Source: a virus. From it: a stretch of 36,739 nt of DNA. This document shows, one piece after another, positions 1 through 6,795 of the stretch. The translations under genes were made by a program, and so were the position numbers. The stretch's first letter is position 1. Each line of letters begins with the position of its first letter. The stretch is taken from positions 1-36,739 of IMG/VR virus record IMGVR_UViG_3300032046_002654; one strand, 5' to 3'. Under the pieces are notes generated by a model. The model worked only from the letters and a program-made list of their open reading frames with translations, made no database searches and had not been told where the DNA came from.

Positions 1-555
1 TATTTCAAAGAGATTGGGTTTAATTTACATGACACAATGATTTATAAAAAAGCAGCAGTAGGAGCGTGTGGTAGTAATAAAGCATATTGGCAATCCTTTG
101 AATATATGTTTGTATTTAGTAAAAATGTACCAAAATCTGTAAATAGAATAAAAGATAAAATAAATTCCACCGCTGGATGTATACATAAGAGAAATAAGAA
201 GAATGATAGACTAAAAACAAGAATTAATAGGGATGGAATAGTAATTCAACCTTATGGATATAGAGAAAACGTTTGGATATATCAAGTGGGGATGTTTTCA
301 GGCAGTGACAAAACTGACCATCCCGCACCATTCCCTGAACAACTCGCCAATGACCATATCATATCTTGGAGTAATAATGGTGATTTAGTTTATGACCCCA
401 TGTGTGGGAGTGGAACAACTTTGAAAATGGCAATATTAAACAATCGTAATTTTATTGGTTCTGAAATATCGGAAGAATATTGTGATATTGCAAATAAACG
501 AATTATGGAGACGAGAAATGTCAAAGAAAAACAAAACCCCATTAACCCTGCTTGA
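1..555 (+). CDS. DNA methyltransferase, N4-cytosine/N6-adenine type (5' end outside window)
   Basis: The reading frame is open from base 1, so the N-terminus is missing. The visible part carries the C-terminal half of a beta-class DNA methyltransferase (PF01555 type). A stretch reading YWQSFEYMFVFSK is followed by the SAM-binding motif I, DPMCGSGTT, and then by FIGSEISEEYCDIANKRI, the usual ending in which an acidic residue binds SAM. The catalytic DPPY/SPPY motif IV should lie upstream, outside the window. Such phage enzymes usually protect the genome from host restriction; the recognition site cannot be read here. The gene overlaps the glycosyltransferase start at 518 in another frame, which suggests translational coupling. 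Family is confident; base specificity (N4-C or N6-A) is not resolved. Confidence 0.9.
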   Translation, partial: YFKEIGFNLHDTMIYKKAAVGACGSNKAYWQSFEYMFVFSKNVPKSVNRIKDKINSTAGCIHKRNKKNDRLKTRINRDGIVIQPYGYRENVWIYQVGMFSGSDKTDHPAPFPEQLANDHIISWSNNGDLVYDPMCGSGTTLKMAILNNRNFIGSEISEEYCDIANKRIMETRNVKEKQNPINPA

Positions 556-1339
556 TATTTGTATTCTCACTGCTGGATGCGTGGATTTATTCGAGAGGTG
601 TGTAGACGCCGTACTTACTCAATACAAGGTGGTTTCTTCTCGCATTTACGTTTTGATTAATTGTCCGCCAGATGATACAGTATCAAAGTACAAAGAAATT
701 TGTGCTAAACTTCCACAAACAGCCAAAGTAACTTATCTCAGTGGGGAAATGTTGGGATTTCCTGCTGCAGCCAATAAACTAATGAAACAGGGAATGTCCC
801 CGTTGATTTTGTTAGTTACTGATGATGTAACTCTGCATCCCAATTGTATAAACACACTAATTAAGCGTATGGATGACCCTACAATCGGTCTGTGTGGGTT
901 GAAACTGCTATTCCCCGATAATTCTACTGAACCTGGCCGCCCTGCTGGTAAAGTTCAGCACGTGGGCCATGTGATGAATATTAGAGGTGAGATTGACCAT
1001 ATCTTTGTAGGATGGGATGCTTTACATCCAAAAACATGTATATCCAGAGATTGTTTTTCTGTAACTGGTGCAGCCTTTATTGTACGTAGACCGTTGTTCA
1101 CGCGGGCGCACGGATTTGCAGAAATTTATGGGGTTGGAACTTTTGAGGACGTAGACTTGTGTGTGACTATTAGAAATTTAGGAAGTAGAATTTTTATGGA
1201 TGCAAATGCCACCGCCTATCATTATGTTGGGGCAACTGTAAAACTTTTGAAACGGGGGTATCCATTGATGGAAAACCAAATGATTTTTCGGCAACGTCAT
1301 ATTCAAGATTGCAAATGGGATTCATATCTCTGGTGGTGA
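518..1339 (+). CDS. Glycosyltransferase family 2 (GT-A fold)
   Basis: The 273-residue product begins MSKKNKTPLTLLDICILTAG, with GGAG seven bases before the ATG. An in-frame ATG at 455 lies deep inside the methyltransferase and has no ribosome site, so 518 is preferred. Family-2 features are the N-terminal strand, an acidic pair in LLVTDDVTLHP (the DxD-like site for nucleotide sugar and metal), GAAFIVRR, and FEDVDLCVTIRNLG, which carries the ED motif of the catalytic base region. The substrate may be a sugar for virion protein, phage DNA or host surface; sequence alone does not say. Bases 673-685 inside the gene form a TGATACAGTATCA palindrome, read as DTVS and found many times in this genome. 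The gene lies between methyltransferase and HNH genes as accessory cargo just before the neck genes. Confidence 0.85.
   Translation: MSKKNKTPLTLLDICILTAGCVDLFERCVDAVLTQYKVVSSRIYVLINCPPDDTVSKYKEICAKLPQTAKVTYLSGEMLGFPAAANKLMKQGMSPLILLVTDDVTLHPNCINTLIKRMDDPTIGLCGLKLLFPDNSTEPGRPAGKVQHVGHVMNIRGEIDHIFVGWDALHPKTCISRDCFSVTGAAFIVRRPLFTRAHGFAEIYGVGTFEDVDLCVTIRNLGSRIFMDANATAYHYVGATVKLLKRGYPLMENQMIFRQRHIQDCKWDSYLWW
673..685. repeat. 13-bp palindrome copy 1
   Basis: TGATACAGTATCA, an exact match to the scattered consensus TGAYACWGTRTCA. It lies inside the glycosyltransferase gene and is read in frame as Asp-Thr-Val-Ser. Confidence 0.8.
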
Positions 1340-1342
1340 AGT

Positions 1343-2020
1343 ATGGAGGACATTTGTCATAATTGTAAAAAGCGTCCAATAAATGTTATCCGCTCTATTT
1401 GTAAATGTACTATTTGTTTGGATTCTGCAAAGAGAGGAACAAGGAAATATTATCGAGAAAATAAGCAAAATGTTCTTGAATATCAAAAAGAATACTGTCA
1501 ACGAAATAAGCAAAAAATTTATACTACTTCTAAAAAATGGGTAGTAGAACATAGAGATAAAATATTAGAGTATAAACATTCTTTCTATCAAAGACATAAA
1601 GATACGGAAAGAGAAAAAAGAAAATTACATTACCAAAAGAATAAAGAGAAAATTACTGTTAATCAAAGGAACTATTATAGAGAAAATAAAGAAATACGGG
1701 CAGCAACAAAACACAGGTCATTTATAAAACACAGAGATAAAGCATACGAAGATACACGTAACTACAGAGCAAAGAAATTATCATCTATTGGTAATTTTTC
1801 ATCGTTAGAATTCAGGGGGTTATTAGAAAAATACAAGCATAAATGCTTATGGTGTGGGATTTCTAATAGAATAGAAGCTGACCATGTTATTCTATTATCT
1901 CAGGGAGGAACAAATTACATTAGTAACATCCAGCCACTTTGTAGGAGTTGTAATGCCAAAAAACACACCAAAACCATAGACTTTAGACCATTTGGTTCAA
2001 TGATATTAGACTGGACATAA
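1343..2020 (+). CDS. HNH endonuclease, probably homing type
   Basis: A 225-residue protein. Residues 5-27 hold two CxxC-type pairs (CHNC, CKCTIC). Residues 30-130 are a highly charged stretch in which units like YYRENK and YCQRNK recur, as in DNA-contacting linkers of some HNH homing enzymes. The C-terminus is a clear HNH nuclease: CLWCG, then EADHVILLSQGG, then NIQPLCRSCNAKKH, giving the metal-binding cysteines and the catalytic histidine of DH. It starts three bases after the glycosyltransferase stop, with GGTGG as a weak ribosome site. It most likely moves itself by cutting related phages; a DNA-processing role is less likely at this position. Confidence 0.88.
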   Translation: MEDICHNCKKRPINVIRSICKCTICLDSAKRGTRKYYRENKQNVLEYQKEYCQRNKQKIYTTSKKWVVEHRDKILEYKHSFYQRHKDTEREKRKLHYQKNKEKITVNQRNYYRENKEIRAATKHRSFIKHRDKAYEDTRNYRAKKLSSIGNFSSLEFRGLLEKYKHKCLWCGISNRIEADHVILLSQGGTNYISNIQPLCRSCNAKKHTKTIDFRPFGSMILDWT

Positions 2021-2096
2021 AAAGTCGCTATTTCAATTTAGGATGAAATATTGTAAAATTATACTATCAGATTTGAATTAGTGTATTGGAGGGATA

Positions 2097-2774
2097 ATGG
2101 ACTATCCTTACGGAACTGCTTTCCTTTTAAATGATTCTGTTTTCACTTCTTACGGTGGTCTCACTGGAACGTCTACCGCTGCTCAACGTAATGCGGCTTA
2201 TTTTGTTGCTGAACGTCAAATGACAGAACATATTGGAACATTCTTGAAACCGACTGATGTCAGTGACACTTATCTATGGGTCACATCTAACCCATTTGAA
2301 CTTGAATATGGATATGTGCGAAGTATAAATGGGGTAACTCTAAAAGACGCCGAAAATGATACTTACGTTTATACTGCCGATGATATAAGTAATTATGTTC
2401 TTTTACGCAACTGGAAAGCGGGTTATGTAGACATTTTACTTACTCCTGCTGGTTGGGCATATTATAATCCAATATTCCCTTATACTGTAGAAGTTTCTTG
2501 GACTTGTGGTTTGCTTACTGGAACATCTACTGCCCCTGATATGCTCATGGCTCTTACAATGGTGGCCCAAATCAACCTGAATGAGATTGTAAGTGATGGA
2601 ACACTAGTAAACGAAGGAGTTGGAGATATTGGAATACAAGAATTTTCTAATCAGTTCTACCACGAAATTCGCACAAAGTTGGGACATAGTATCTTCGGTA
2701 ATAGTGCTAAAGCAAACAAGGCGGCCAACCTTACCAGACATTTTCGTGCTAAAAGCGCATTGAGGTTTCATTAA
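2097..2774 (+). CDS. Putative head-tail connector (neck) protein
   Basis: A 225-residue protein preceded by GGAGGG and opening the neck/tail operon. The segment AAYFVAERQMTEHIGTFLKP resembles the N-terminal helices of connector/adaptor proteins that sit beneath the portal, but no diagnostic motif is visible, so the assignment rests mainly on position: it is followed by head-closure, HK97-gp10-like and tail-terminator genes in the standard siphovirus order. The body is rich in Tyr, Thr and Trp (for example LLTPAGWAYYNPIFPYTVEVSWTCG), typical of beta-rich virion proteins. The next gene starts at the base after its stop codon. The 76 bases upstream are AT-rich with no convincing promoter. Confidence 0.55.
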   Translation: MDYPYGTAFLLNDSVFTSYGGLTGTSTAAQRNAAYFVAERQMTEHIGTFLKPTDVSDTYLWVTSNPFELEYGYVRSINGVTLKDAENDTYVYTADDISNYVLLRNWKAGYVDILLTPAGWAYYNPIFPYTVEVSWTCGLLTGTSTAPDMLMALTMVAQINLNEIVSDGTLVNEGVGDIGIQEFSNQFYHEIRTKLGHSIFGNSAKANKAANLTRHFRAKSALRFH

Positions 2775-3158
2775 ATGGTAGCCGGATTAAATCTTCAAGT
2801 AAAAATTTGGAGATATATTTTCTACACTGGAAGCGACGATGATTCGGGAGGGGCACAGCCATCGGGAACCGTTTTGTATGACCCTGTTCCTGCTAGAAAG
2901 ATAACACGAATGCCAGATATGGTATTTTTGGAACAGGGAATTGAAACGGAGCGAATTTCACAATATATGTTGTGGCCTGGAACGTTAGCAATAAAAGAAC
3001 GGGACGAACTTCAAATTACTTCTCCATCCAATCACCTTGATTACAACAAACATTTCAAGATTGTTGGCGTTTCTGATGTTGGGTTTTCGCCTTCTGATGC
3101 TAGAGGGTATTTGATTGTTTCTACCAGTAGAAGTGAAGTTGCTCATAGGAACACATAA
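2775..3158 (+). CDS. Putative head-closure / head-tail joining protein
   Basis: A 127-residue beta-rich protein directly after the connector (ATG follows TAA with no gap), its stop overlapping the next ATG as TAATG. No recognised signature is visible. Size and place, second of the neck genes and just before an HK97-gp10-like gene, match the stopper/head-closure protein that seals the filled head and binds the tail. The centre (ITRMPDMVFLEQGIETERIS, then WPGTLAIKERDELQITSPSNHLDYNKHFKIVGVSD) reads like the small beta-barrel of this class, where a described quantity is followed by a re-statement of an interface loop. Function is inferred mainly from gene order. Confidence 0.5.
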   Translation: MVAGLNLQVKIWRYIFYTGSDDDSGGAQPSGTVLYDPVPARKITRMPDMVFLEQGIETERISQYMLWPGTLAIKERDELQITSPSNHLDYNKHFKIVGVSDVGFSPSDARGYLIVSTSRSEVAHRNT

Positions 3159-3685
3159 TGCCTATTAATGATACTACTGGTGAACTAAATACAGGGCTTC
3201 ATAAACGTATGATTGAAGCGTTGAATTTGGTCGCCCGCTCTGCTCGTGTTAGAGCATCATGGTCAAAGAAAATTCGTGGTGCTATTAAAGTTGGAGAAGT
3301 TAAAGAACAAGACGGAGAAGTATTTGGGTATATTGAAGTCGGTGGAACTGCATTTAATGAACATGGGCAACCAGTAAATATAGCAAAAATGGCAAGAGCA
3401 TTTGAGTATGGTTCTGGTGAACGTGCTAGACGTAAAGGGCCTCATGGAATTGGAAAATACATAATTACCCCAACTAATGCACCCAACTTGGCATTTATGG
3501 GAACAAATGAATCCGCAGGGCATTTAGTTAAAACTCCAATCGTTCATCATCCTGGTGTAGCACCACACCCCTTTCTAGCCCCGGCGGTTCAAGAAAATAG
3601 AGCAGAAATAAAACAAATGATGGGAGAAGAGTTTCATCAGTACGTAAGTAAAGCAATTAGAGTGTCATGGAGCGGGAATAGATGA
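3158..3685 (+). CDS. HK97 gp10-like neck / tail-completion protein
   Basis: A 175-residue protein resembling the HK97 gp10 family. An N-terminal helix (LHKRMIEALNLVARSARVRAS) is followed by beta strands, the motif ARAFEYGSGERARRKGPHG, and the ending HHPGVAPHPFLAPAVQENRAEI. The pairing of an (E/Y)xG..R segment with HPG..PHPFLxPA near the C-terminus is the hallmark of this family, whose members lie at the head-tail interface. Neighbours fit: it overlaps the previous stop by one base and the next start by four (ATGA). These tight overlaps point to a coupled operon. Confidence in the family is good. Confidence 0.75.
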   Translation: MPINDTTGELNTGLHKRMIEALNLVARSARVRASWSKKIRGAIKVGEVKEQDGEVFGYIEVGGTAFNEHGQPVNIAKMARAFEYGSGERARRKGPHGIGKYIITPTNAPNLAFMGTNESAGHLVKTPIVHHPGVAPHPFLAPAVQENRAEIKQMMGEEFHQYVSKAIRVSWSGNR

Positions 3686-4110
3686 TACCAAATAATACAG
3701 TACAGGCAGCAATTATCTCGTTCCTAAAAAGCAAAGCAACAATCACGGCTTTGTTGGTTGATAATGCTGGTGTTGCTCATCCAGAGGAAATTCGCGAGGT
3801 AGAATGGCAGGGAGATACATTTTCTTATCCTAATATCCGTATAGACTTAGGAACACAAACTGATGCTATTGCTGAAAACAACTGTGAAGTTTTCAATATC
3901 GGGTTTTCAATTCTTATATTCAGTGAATTGTATTCGAGCAAGGAAGCAAATGTAATGGCAGGGGTTATAGCAAATATTATAAATAAAAAGAGTATAACAT
4001 CTGGTGGGGTTCATTTTGTGCGGGTGATTTGTACTCTTGTGCCCGCCATAAGAAGGGACGAACGAACATGGCGAAGCGAACTAATTTGCAGGTCAAGTAT
4101 CCATATTTAG
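3682..4110 (+). CDS. Putative tail terminator protein
   Basis: A 142-residue protein beginning MIPNNTVQAAIISFLKSKATITALLVD. An N-terminal helix leads into a segment EVEWQGDTFSYPNIRIDLGTQTDAI, and later FNIGFSILIFSELYSSKEANVMAGVIANIIN. A short helix, then YPxIRV-like strand, then a long helix containing the word for 'shared use' (S..EANV.AG.IA..I) is typical of tail-terminator proteins, the ring that caps the tail tube. It overlaps the previous gene by ATGA and the next gene by 43 bases. Similarity is judged by eye and from the conserved gene order before the major tail protein. Confidence 0.6.
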   Translation: MIPNNTVQAAIISFLKSKATITALLVDNAGVAHPEEIREVEWQGDTFSYPNIRIDLGTQTDAIAENNCEVFNIGFSILIFSELYSSKEANVMAGVIANIINKKSITSGGVHFVRVICTLVPAIRRDERTWRSELICRSSIHI

Positions 4111-4427
4111 AACCAGAAAAGCGGGAAGAAACGGCAGTAGAAATAGATGAAGTTATTCCTATTATTGATGCCGAAGAAAAACCTACCATTGTATTTAGGG
4201 AACCCCCTAGATATAATAAGGCTATCAACAATACAATACTAATACGTTCTAGGCTTGATGCCAAGTATAAAACTACCGGTTCTGTATCGGGGCGTCCGTA
4301 TGTTTTCAATGGGGCTGGTTCAATAGTAGATGTAGATAAACGAGATGTAGATGAATTCTTATCAAGACGTAGGCGGAAAGGATGCTGTGGTGGCTCCTCT
4401 CCAAATTCGCTTTTTGAACTCGTTTAG
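4068..4427 (+). CDS. Small phage tail-region protein with C-terminal CCGG motif
   Basis: A 119-residue protein. The ATG at 4068 is chosen because AAGGGA lies upstream; it begins MAKRTN and overlaps the 3' end of the terminator gene in another frame. The N-terminal half is acidic and likely disordered. The C-terminal half, SGRPYVFNGAGSIVDVDKRDVDEFLSRRR followed by KGCCGGSSPNSLFEL, is a pattern I associate with small proteins placed just before the major tail protein in many siphoviruses: a short strand pair around a VDVD..DVxxLL segment and a terminal CC motif. The function is unknown; a role in tail assembly is inferred from position. The paired cysteines are unusual for a cytoplasmic structural protein. 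Confidence 0.65.
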   Translation: MAKRTNLQVKYPYLEPEKREETAVEIDEVIPIIDAEEKPTIVFREPPRYNKAINNTILIRSRLDAKYKTTGSVSGRPYVFNGAGSIVDVDKRDVDEFLSRRRRKGCCGGSSPNSLFELV

Positions 4428-4438
4428 GAGGTTCTACT

Positions 4439-5068
4439 ATGATTACGGGCACGCCACAAGGTACTATTGAAAGCCAAGATGACATCTATCTTGAAGGTGC
4501 TCCATATATTTACTTTCAAGATTGGAGTGCTAACCCACTTAATAATCCCGATTCTGACAATTATTATTGGGGTTTGAGTGGAACAGCAGCTTATCCTGTA
4601 TATAATCTTGGTTGTATCAATGATGTCAGTCTCACCGAGGATGTTACCGTAAATAACATTCGGTGTGACACTGTTGGGGATAAGGATGTAGTTCAGCGGC
4701 GCAACTCCCTTGAATTTGTCTTTACACTCCAAACTATGTTCCCACTTTTTGAACTTCGTCATTTGCTTGGTCTTTCTGCTCCTACCATTGTTGGTGGTGA
4801 CTTAGAAAAGATTGGCATTGGAGGTATCAACAACAACCGTTGGTACATGGTTTACGCTCCAAAGGTCTATGACGATGATACTGGTGATTACCTGTTATTC
4901 CACCTGCATAAGTGCAAACCAGTTGATGCTTGGACAATCGGCATGGGAGTGGATGGATGGAAAATTACTGGGTTGAAATTCAGGGCCTTTACTGACGATT
5001 CTAAATCCATACCAGATGCCCAAAAATTTGGGACTATCATTCGTGCGGATGTAAGCGCACTTCCGTAA
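4439..5068 (+). CDS. Major tail (tube) protein, putative
   Basis: A 209-residue protein with a very strong ribosome site (AGGAGG) a few bases upstream, as expected for an abundant virion protein. It holds the position normally taken by the tail-tube subunit, between terminator-side genes and tail chaperones. Features are INDVSLTEDVTVNNIRCDTVGDKDVVQRRNSLEF, a loop and strand region typical of tube proteins, and TIGMGVDGWKITGLKFRAFTD near the end, resembling the last strand pair of the tube beta-sandwich. No catalytic motif is present. It is followed by an intergenic hairpin and a homing endonuclease gene rather than directly by the chaperones. Confidence 0.7.
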   Translation: MITGTPQGTIESQDDIYLEGAPYIYFQDWSANPLNNPDSDNYYWGLSGTAAYPVYNLGCINDVSLTEDVTVNNIRCDTVGDKDVVQRRNSLEFVFTLQTMFPLFELRHLLGLSAPTIVGGDLEKIGIGGINNNRWYMVYAPKVYDDDTGDYLLFHLHKCKPVDAWTIGMGVDGWKITGLKFRAFTDDSKSIPDAQKFGTIIRADVSALP

Positions 5069-5100
5069 AATATAAAATAGTTATAGTTCCAAACTTACTA

Positions 5101-5129
5101 TTGACATAGTATGCCTTCTAATATAGTAT
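5101..5129 (+). promoter_or_regulatory. Possible promoter before the GIY-YIG gene
   Basis: A consensus -35 TTGACA at 5101-5106 is followed by TATAGT at 5122-5127 (15-bp gap) or TAGTAT at 5124-5129 (17-bp gap). A transcript from here would begin near 5134-5136, leaving almost no leader before the start codon, so this promoter is tentative. Confidence 0.35.
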
Positions 5130-5149
5130 TAGGTAGGAGGCATACTATG
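5105..5149 (+). promoter_or_regulatory. Long hairpin masking ribosome site and start codon of the GIY-YIG gene
   Basis: Two perfect 12-base arms, CATAGTATGCCT (5105-5116) and AGGCATACTATG (5138-5149), enclose a second inverted repeat CTAATA-TAG-TATTAG. In RNA the right arm pairs away half of the AGGAGG ribosome site (5135-5140) and the whole ATG (5147-5149). Transcripts that read in from the tail operon should therefore translate the endonuclease poorly. Phage T4 homing endonuclease genes such as I-TevI are known to be controlled in this way. Confidence 0.75.
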
Positions 5150-5869
5150 ACTGAAATAAATGTAAGTTCTGTGTATTGTATTTACAATATTAATACAAGT
5201 AGACGATACGTCGGAAGTACAGCGAACTTTAATAAAAGAAAACAACAGCATTTATATGCTTTACTACATCATAGATCACGTAGTAAATTAATGCAAAGTG
5301 ATTTTGATTTGTATGGAGAACATTCATTTAGGTTTTTTGTTCTTGAAAAAGTGAAAACATTTGATAGTGATTTTCTTCTTTCAAGAGAACAAGAATGGAT
5401 GGACAATTATAAACCCGAATACAATACACTTATGATTGCTGGAAGTGGGTTTTCTGAAAGCGCAAGGAGTTTAGAGGCAACCCAAAAACGAGCATCTAAA
5501 ATGAGAGGACGAAAACGCTCAGAAGAATCAAAACGAAAACAATCAGAAACAGCAATAAAAAATGGAAAACACAAACTAAAAATAGTAACGGAAAAACAAA
5601 GGAAACATCTGAGTGAAATAAACATGGGAGATAAAAACCCAAATTGGGGATTGCATCGTTCTGCTGAAAGTAAAAAAAGAAGTTCTGGGATAATGGCAAA
5701 AATACTGTACACTTTTCAATCTCCAGAAGGAAAACAAATTTCAGTAAGAAACCTAAATAATGGTGCAAGTAATATTTTGGGAGTTCCGGTTAGTGCGTTA
5801 ACTCGTTTACGTGATGGAAGGTCTAAGATATATAAAGGATGGACATTTATTTCTGCTATGAAAGACTAA
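5147..5869 (+). CDS. GIY-YIG homing endonuclease
   Basis: A 240-residue protein starting at the ATG eight bases after AGGAGG. The N-terminus carries the GIY-YIG nuclease in the form VYCIYNINTSRRYVGST, followed by the conserved Arg (FNKRKQQH), the YGEHSFRFFVLE segment and the catalytic Glu in SREQEWMDNYKPEYN. The middle holds two NUMOD3-like units, KMRGRKRSEESKRKQSE and GLHRSAESKKRSS, which bind DNA. The C-terminus (GASNILGVPVSALTRLRDGRSKIYKGWTFI) matches a NUMOD1/IENR1-type DNA-recognition helix. It lies between the major tail and tail chaperone genes as a free-standing mobile gene. Its start is masked by a hairpin, probably so that it is not made from late read-through RNA. Confidence 0.93.
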   Translation: MTEINVSSVYCIYNINTSRRYVGSTANFNKRKQQHLYALLHHRSRSKLMQSDFDLYGEHSFRFFVLEKVKTFDSDFLLSREQEWMDNYKPEYNTLMIAGSGFSESARSLEATQKRASKMRGRKRSEESKRKQSETAIKNGKHKLKIVTEKQRKHLSEINMGDKNPNWGLHRSAESKKRSSGIMAKILYTFQSPEGKQISVRNLNNGASNILGVPVSALTRLRDGRSKIYKGWTFISAMKD

Positions 5870-5872
5870 TAA

Positions 5873-6505
5873 ATGACTAATAAAGAAGTTATCATTGGTA
5901 GAACCAAAATAACTTTCAAACGTCTAAACCTGAAAGAATGGACGATTTTGGAAGAAAACAAAGTTGTAATGCAGGAGGCGGTAGAGAAAAAAGATTTTCA
6001 CGGCGTATTTGATACTGTGTCATCTTGTATCTCTACCGCGTCTGATGCTACACTTGATTGGGAAAACCAACCCTGGTTCGAGATGCTCGAAGCGTATGGG
6101 GAAGCACTTGCTATAAATTCTCCAACGAAAAAGTTTCCAATCCTGACTTCCACTGATGAAATCAAAGAAAAGAAACTACCCTGGGAATACCCTGGTAGGA
6201 TTTGGTATTTCTGGTTACATCTACTTTCTAATAATTATGGATGGGCCAAAGAACAGATTGAAATACTGGATATAGATGATGCAATTGGTTTATATCAGGA
6301 AATACTGATTGACCAGCAATTAGGACGAGAATGGGAATGGCTTGGATATGAAGCTGCATTTCCTTATAACACATCTACAAAAAAAAGTACATTCAAACCT
6401 CTTACTCGTCCGATGTGGATGGCAGGTATCACGGCAAAACCAAAGACGATGAAAATGCTGAAAATTCTTATTCCGGTTGGAAATGTAATAGGGTTCAAAG
6501 AATGA
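5873..6505 (+). CDS. Tail assembly chaperone (gpG-like)
   Basis: A 210-residue, mostly helical and acidic protein placed before the tape-measure gene, the position of lambda gpG-type chaperones. Residues such as RLNLKEWTILEENK near the N-terminus and the helix pattern fit this class, whose sequence is poorly conserved. It overlaps a second frame (6502-6795) and contains a run of eight A at 6379-6386 exactly where the -1 frame becomes open, so a gpGT-like fusion is likely. It begins only four bases after the GIY-YIG stop and has no Shine-Dalgarno sequence, so translation probably depends on reinitiation from the upstream gene. A TGATACTGTGTCA palindrome lies at 6010-6022. Confidence 0.7.
   Translation: MTNKEVIIGRTKITFKRLNLKEWTILEENKVVMQEAVEKKDFHGVFDTVSSCISTASDATLDWENQPWFEMLEAYGEALAINSPTKKFPILTSTDEIKEKKLPWEYPGRIWYFWLHLLSNNYGWAKEQIEILDIDDAIGLYQEILIDQQLGREWEWLGYEAAFPYNTSTKKSTFKPLTRPMWMAGITAKPKTMKMLKILIPVGNVIGFKE
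6010..6022. repeat. 13-bp palindrome copy 2
   Basis: TGATACTGTGTCA, an exact match to the scattered consensus, inside the tail chaperone gene and read as Asp-Thr-Val-Ser. Confidence 0.8.
6379..6387 (+). other. Probable programmed -1 ribosomal frameshift site
   Basis: In the chaperone frame the codons run ACA AAA AAA AGT. The heptamer A-AAA-AAA (6379-6385) lets both tRNAs re-pair perfectly one base back, after which reading continues AAG TAC ATT and is open to the stop at 6793-6795. The -1 frame is closed by TAA at 6367-6369, only ten bases before the slip site, so the shared open zone begins just there. The predicted fusion is about 307 residues: 171 from the first frame and 136 from the second. 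Confidence 0.72.
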
Positions 6506-6795
6506 CAAGAAAAGTTAGTGTGCTTAATTTTGAAAAGGTGCTGGAATTATATTCAATTCTAAGACCATATTTGATAAATAACAAAGAAAAGAATTCTGTG
6601 TTATTTATTAAAGGTATTTTAGATAGAATGAAGCCACAAGAATATTTTGATTGTGTTTGTTTACTTACTGGAACTAAAAAGGATGAAGTGATAAAAGAAG
6701 ATTCAATTAGTAGTATAACTGCATTTACAACTGGTCTTTTTGAAAATAAAATAGTAGATTTTGGGGAAATTGCTGAAAGGATTGGATTAATATAA
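6502..6795 (+). CDS. Second tail-chaperone frame (T part of gpGT), made mainly by -1 frameshift
   Basis: The frame is open from 6370 to 6795. An ATG at 6502 overlaps the upstream stop as ATGA and would give a 97-residue protein, MTRKVSVLNFEKVLELYSIL onward. More likely the sequence is translated as the C-terminal part of a frameshift fusion begun at the A8 run near 6379. The product is helical and acidic (KDEVIKEDSISSITAFTTGLFENKIVDFGEIAERIGLI), like T domains that hold the tape measure for tail-tube assembly. It ends as TAATG with the tape-measure start, the usual coupling. Confidence 0.7.
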   Translation: MTRKVSVLNFEKVLELYSILRPYLINNKEKNSVLFIKGILDRMKPQEYFDCVCLLTGTKKDEVIKEDSISSITAFTTGLFENKIVDFGEIAERIGLI

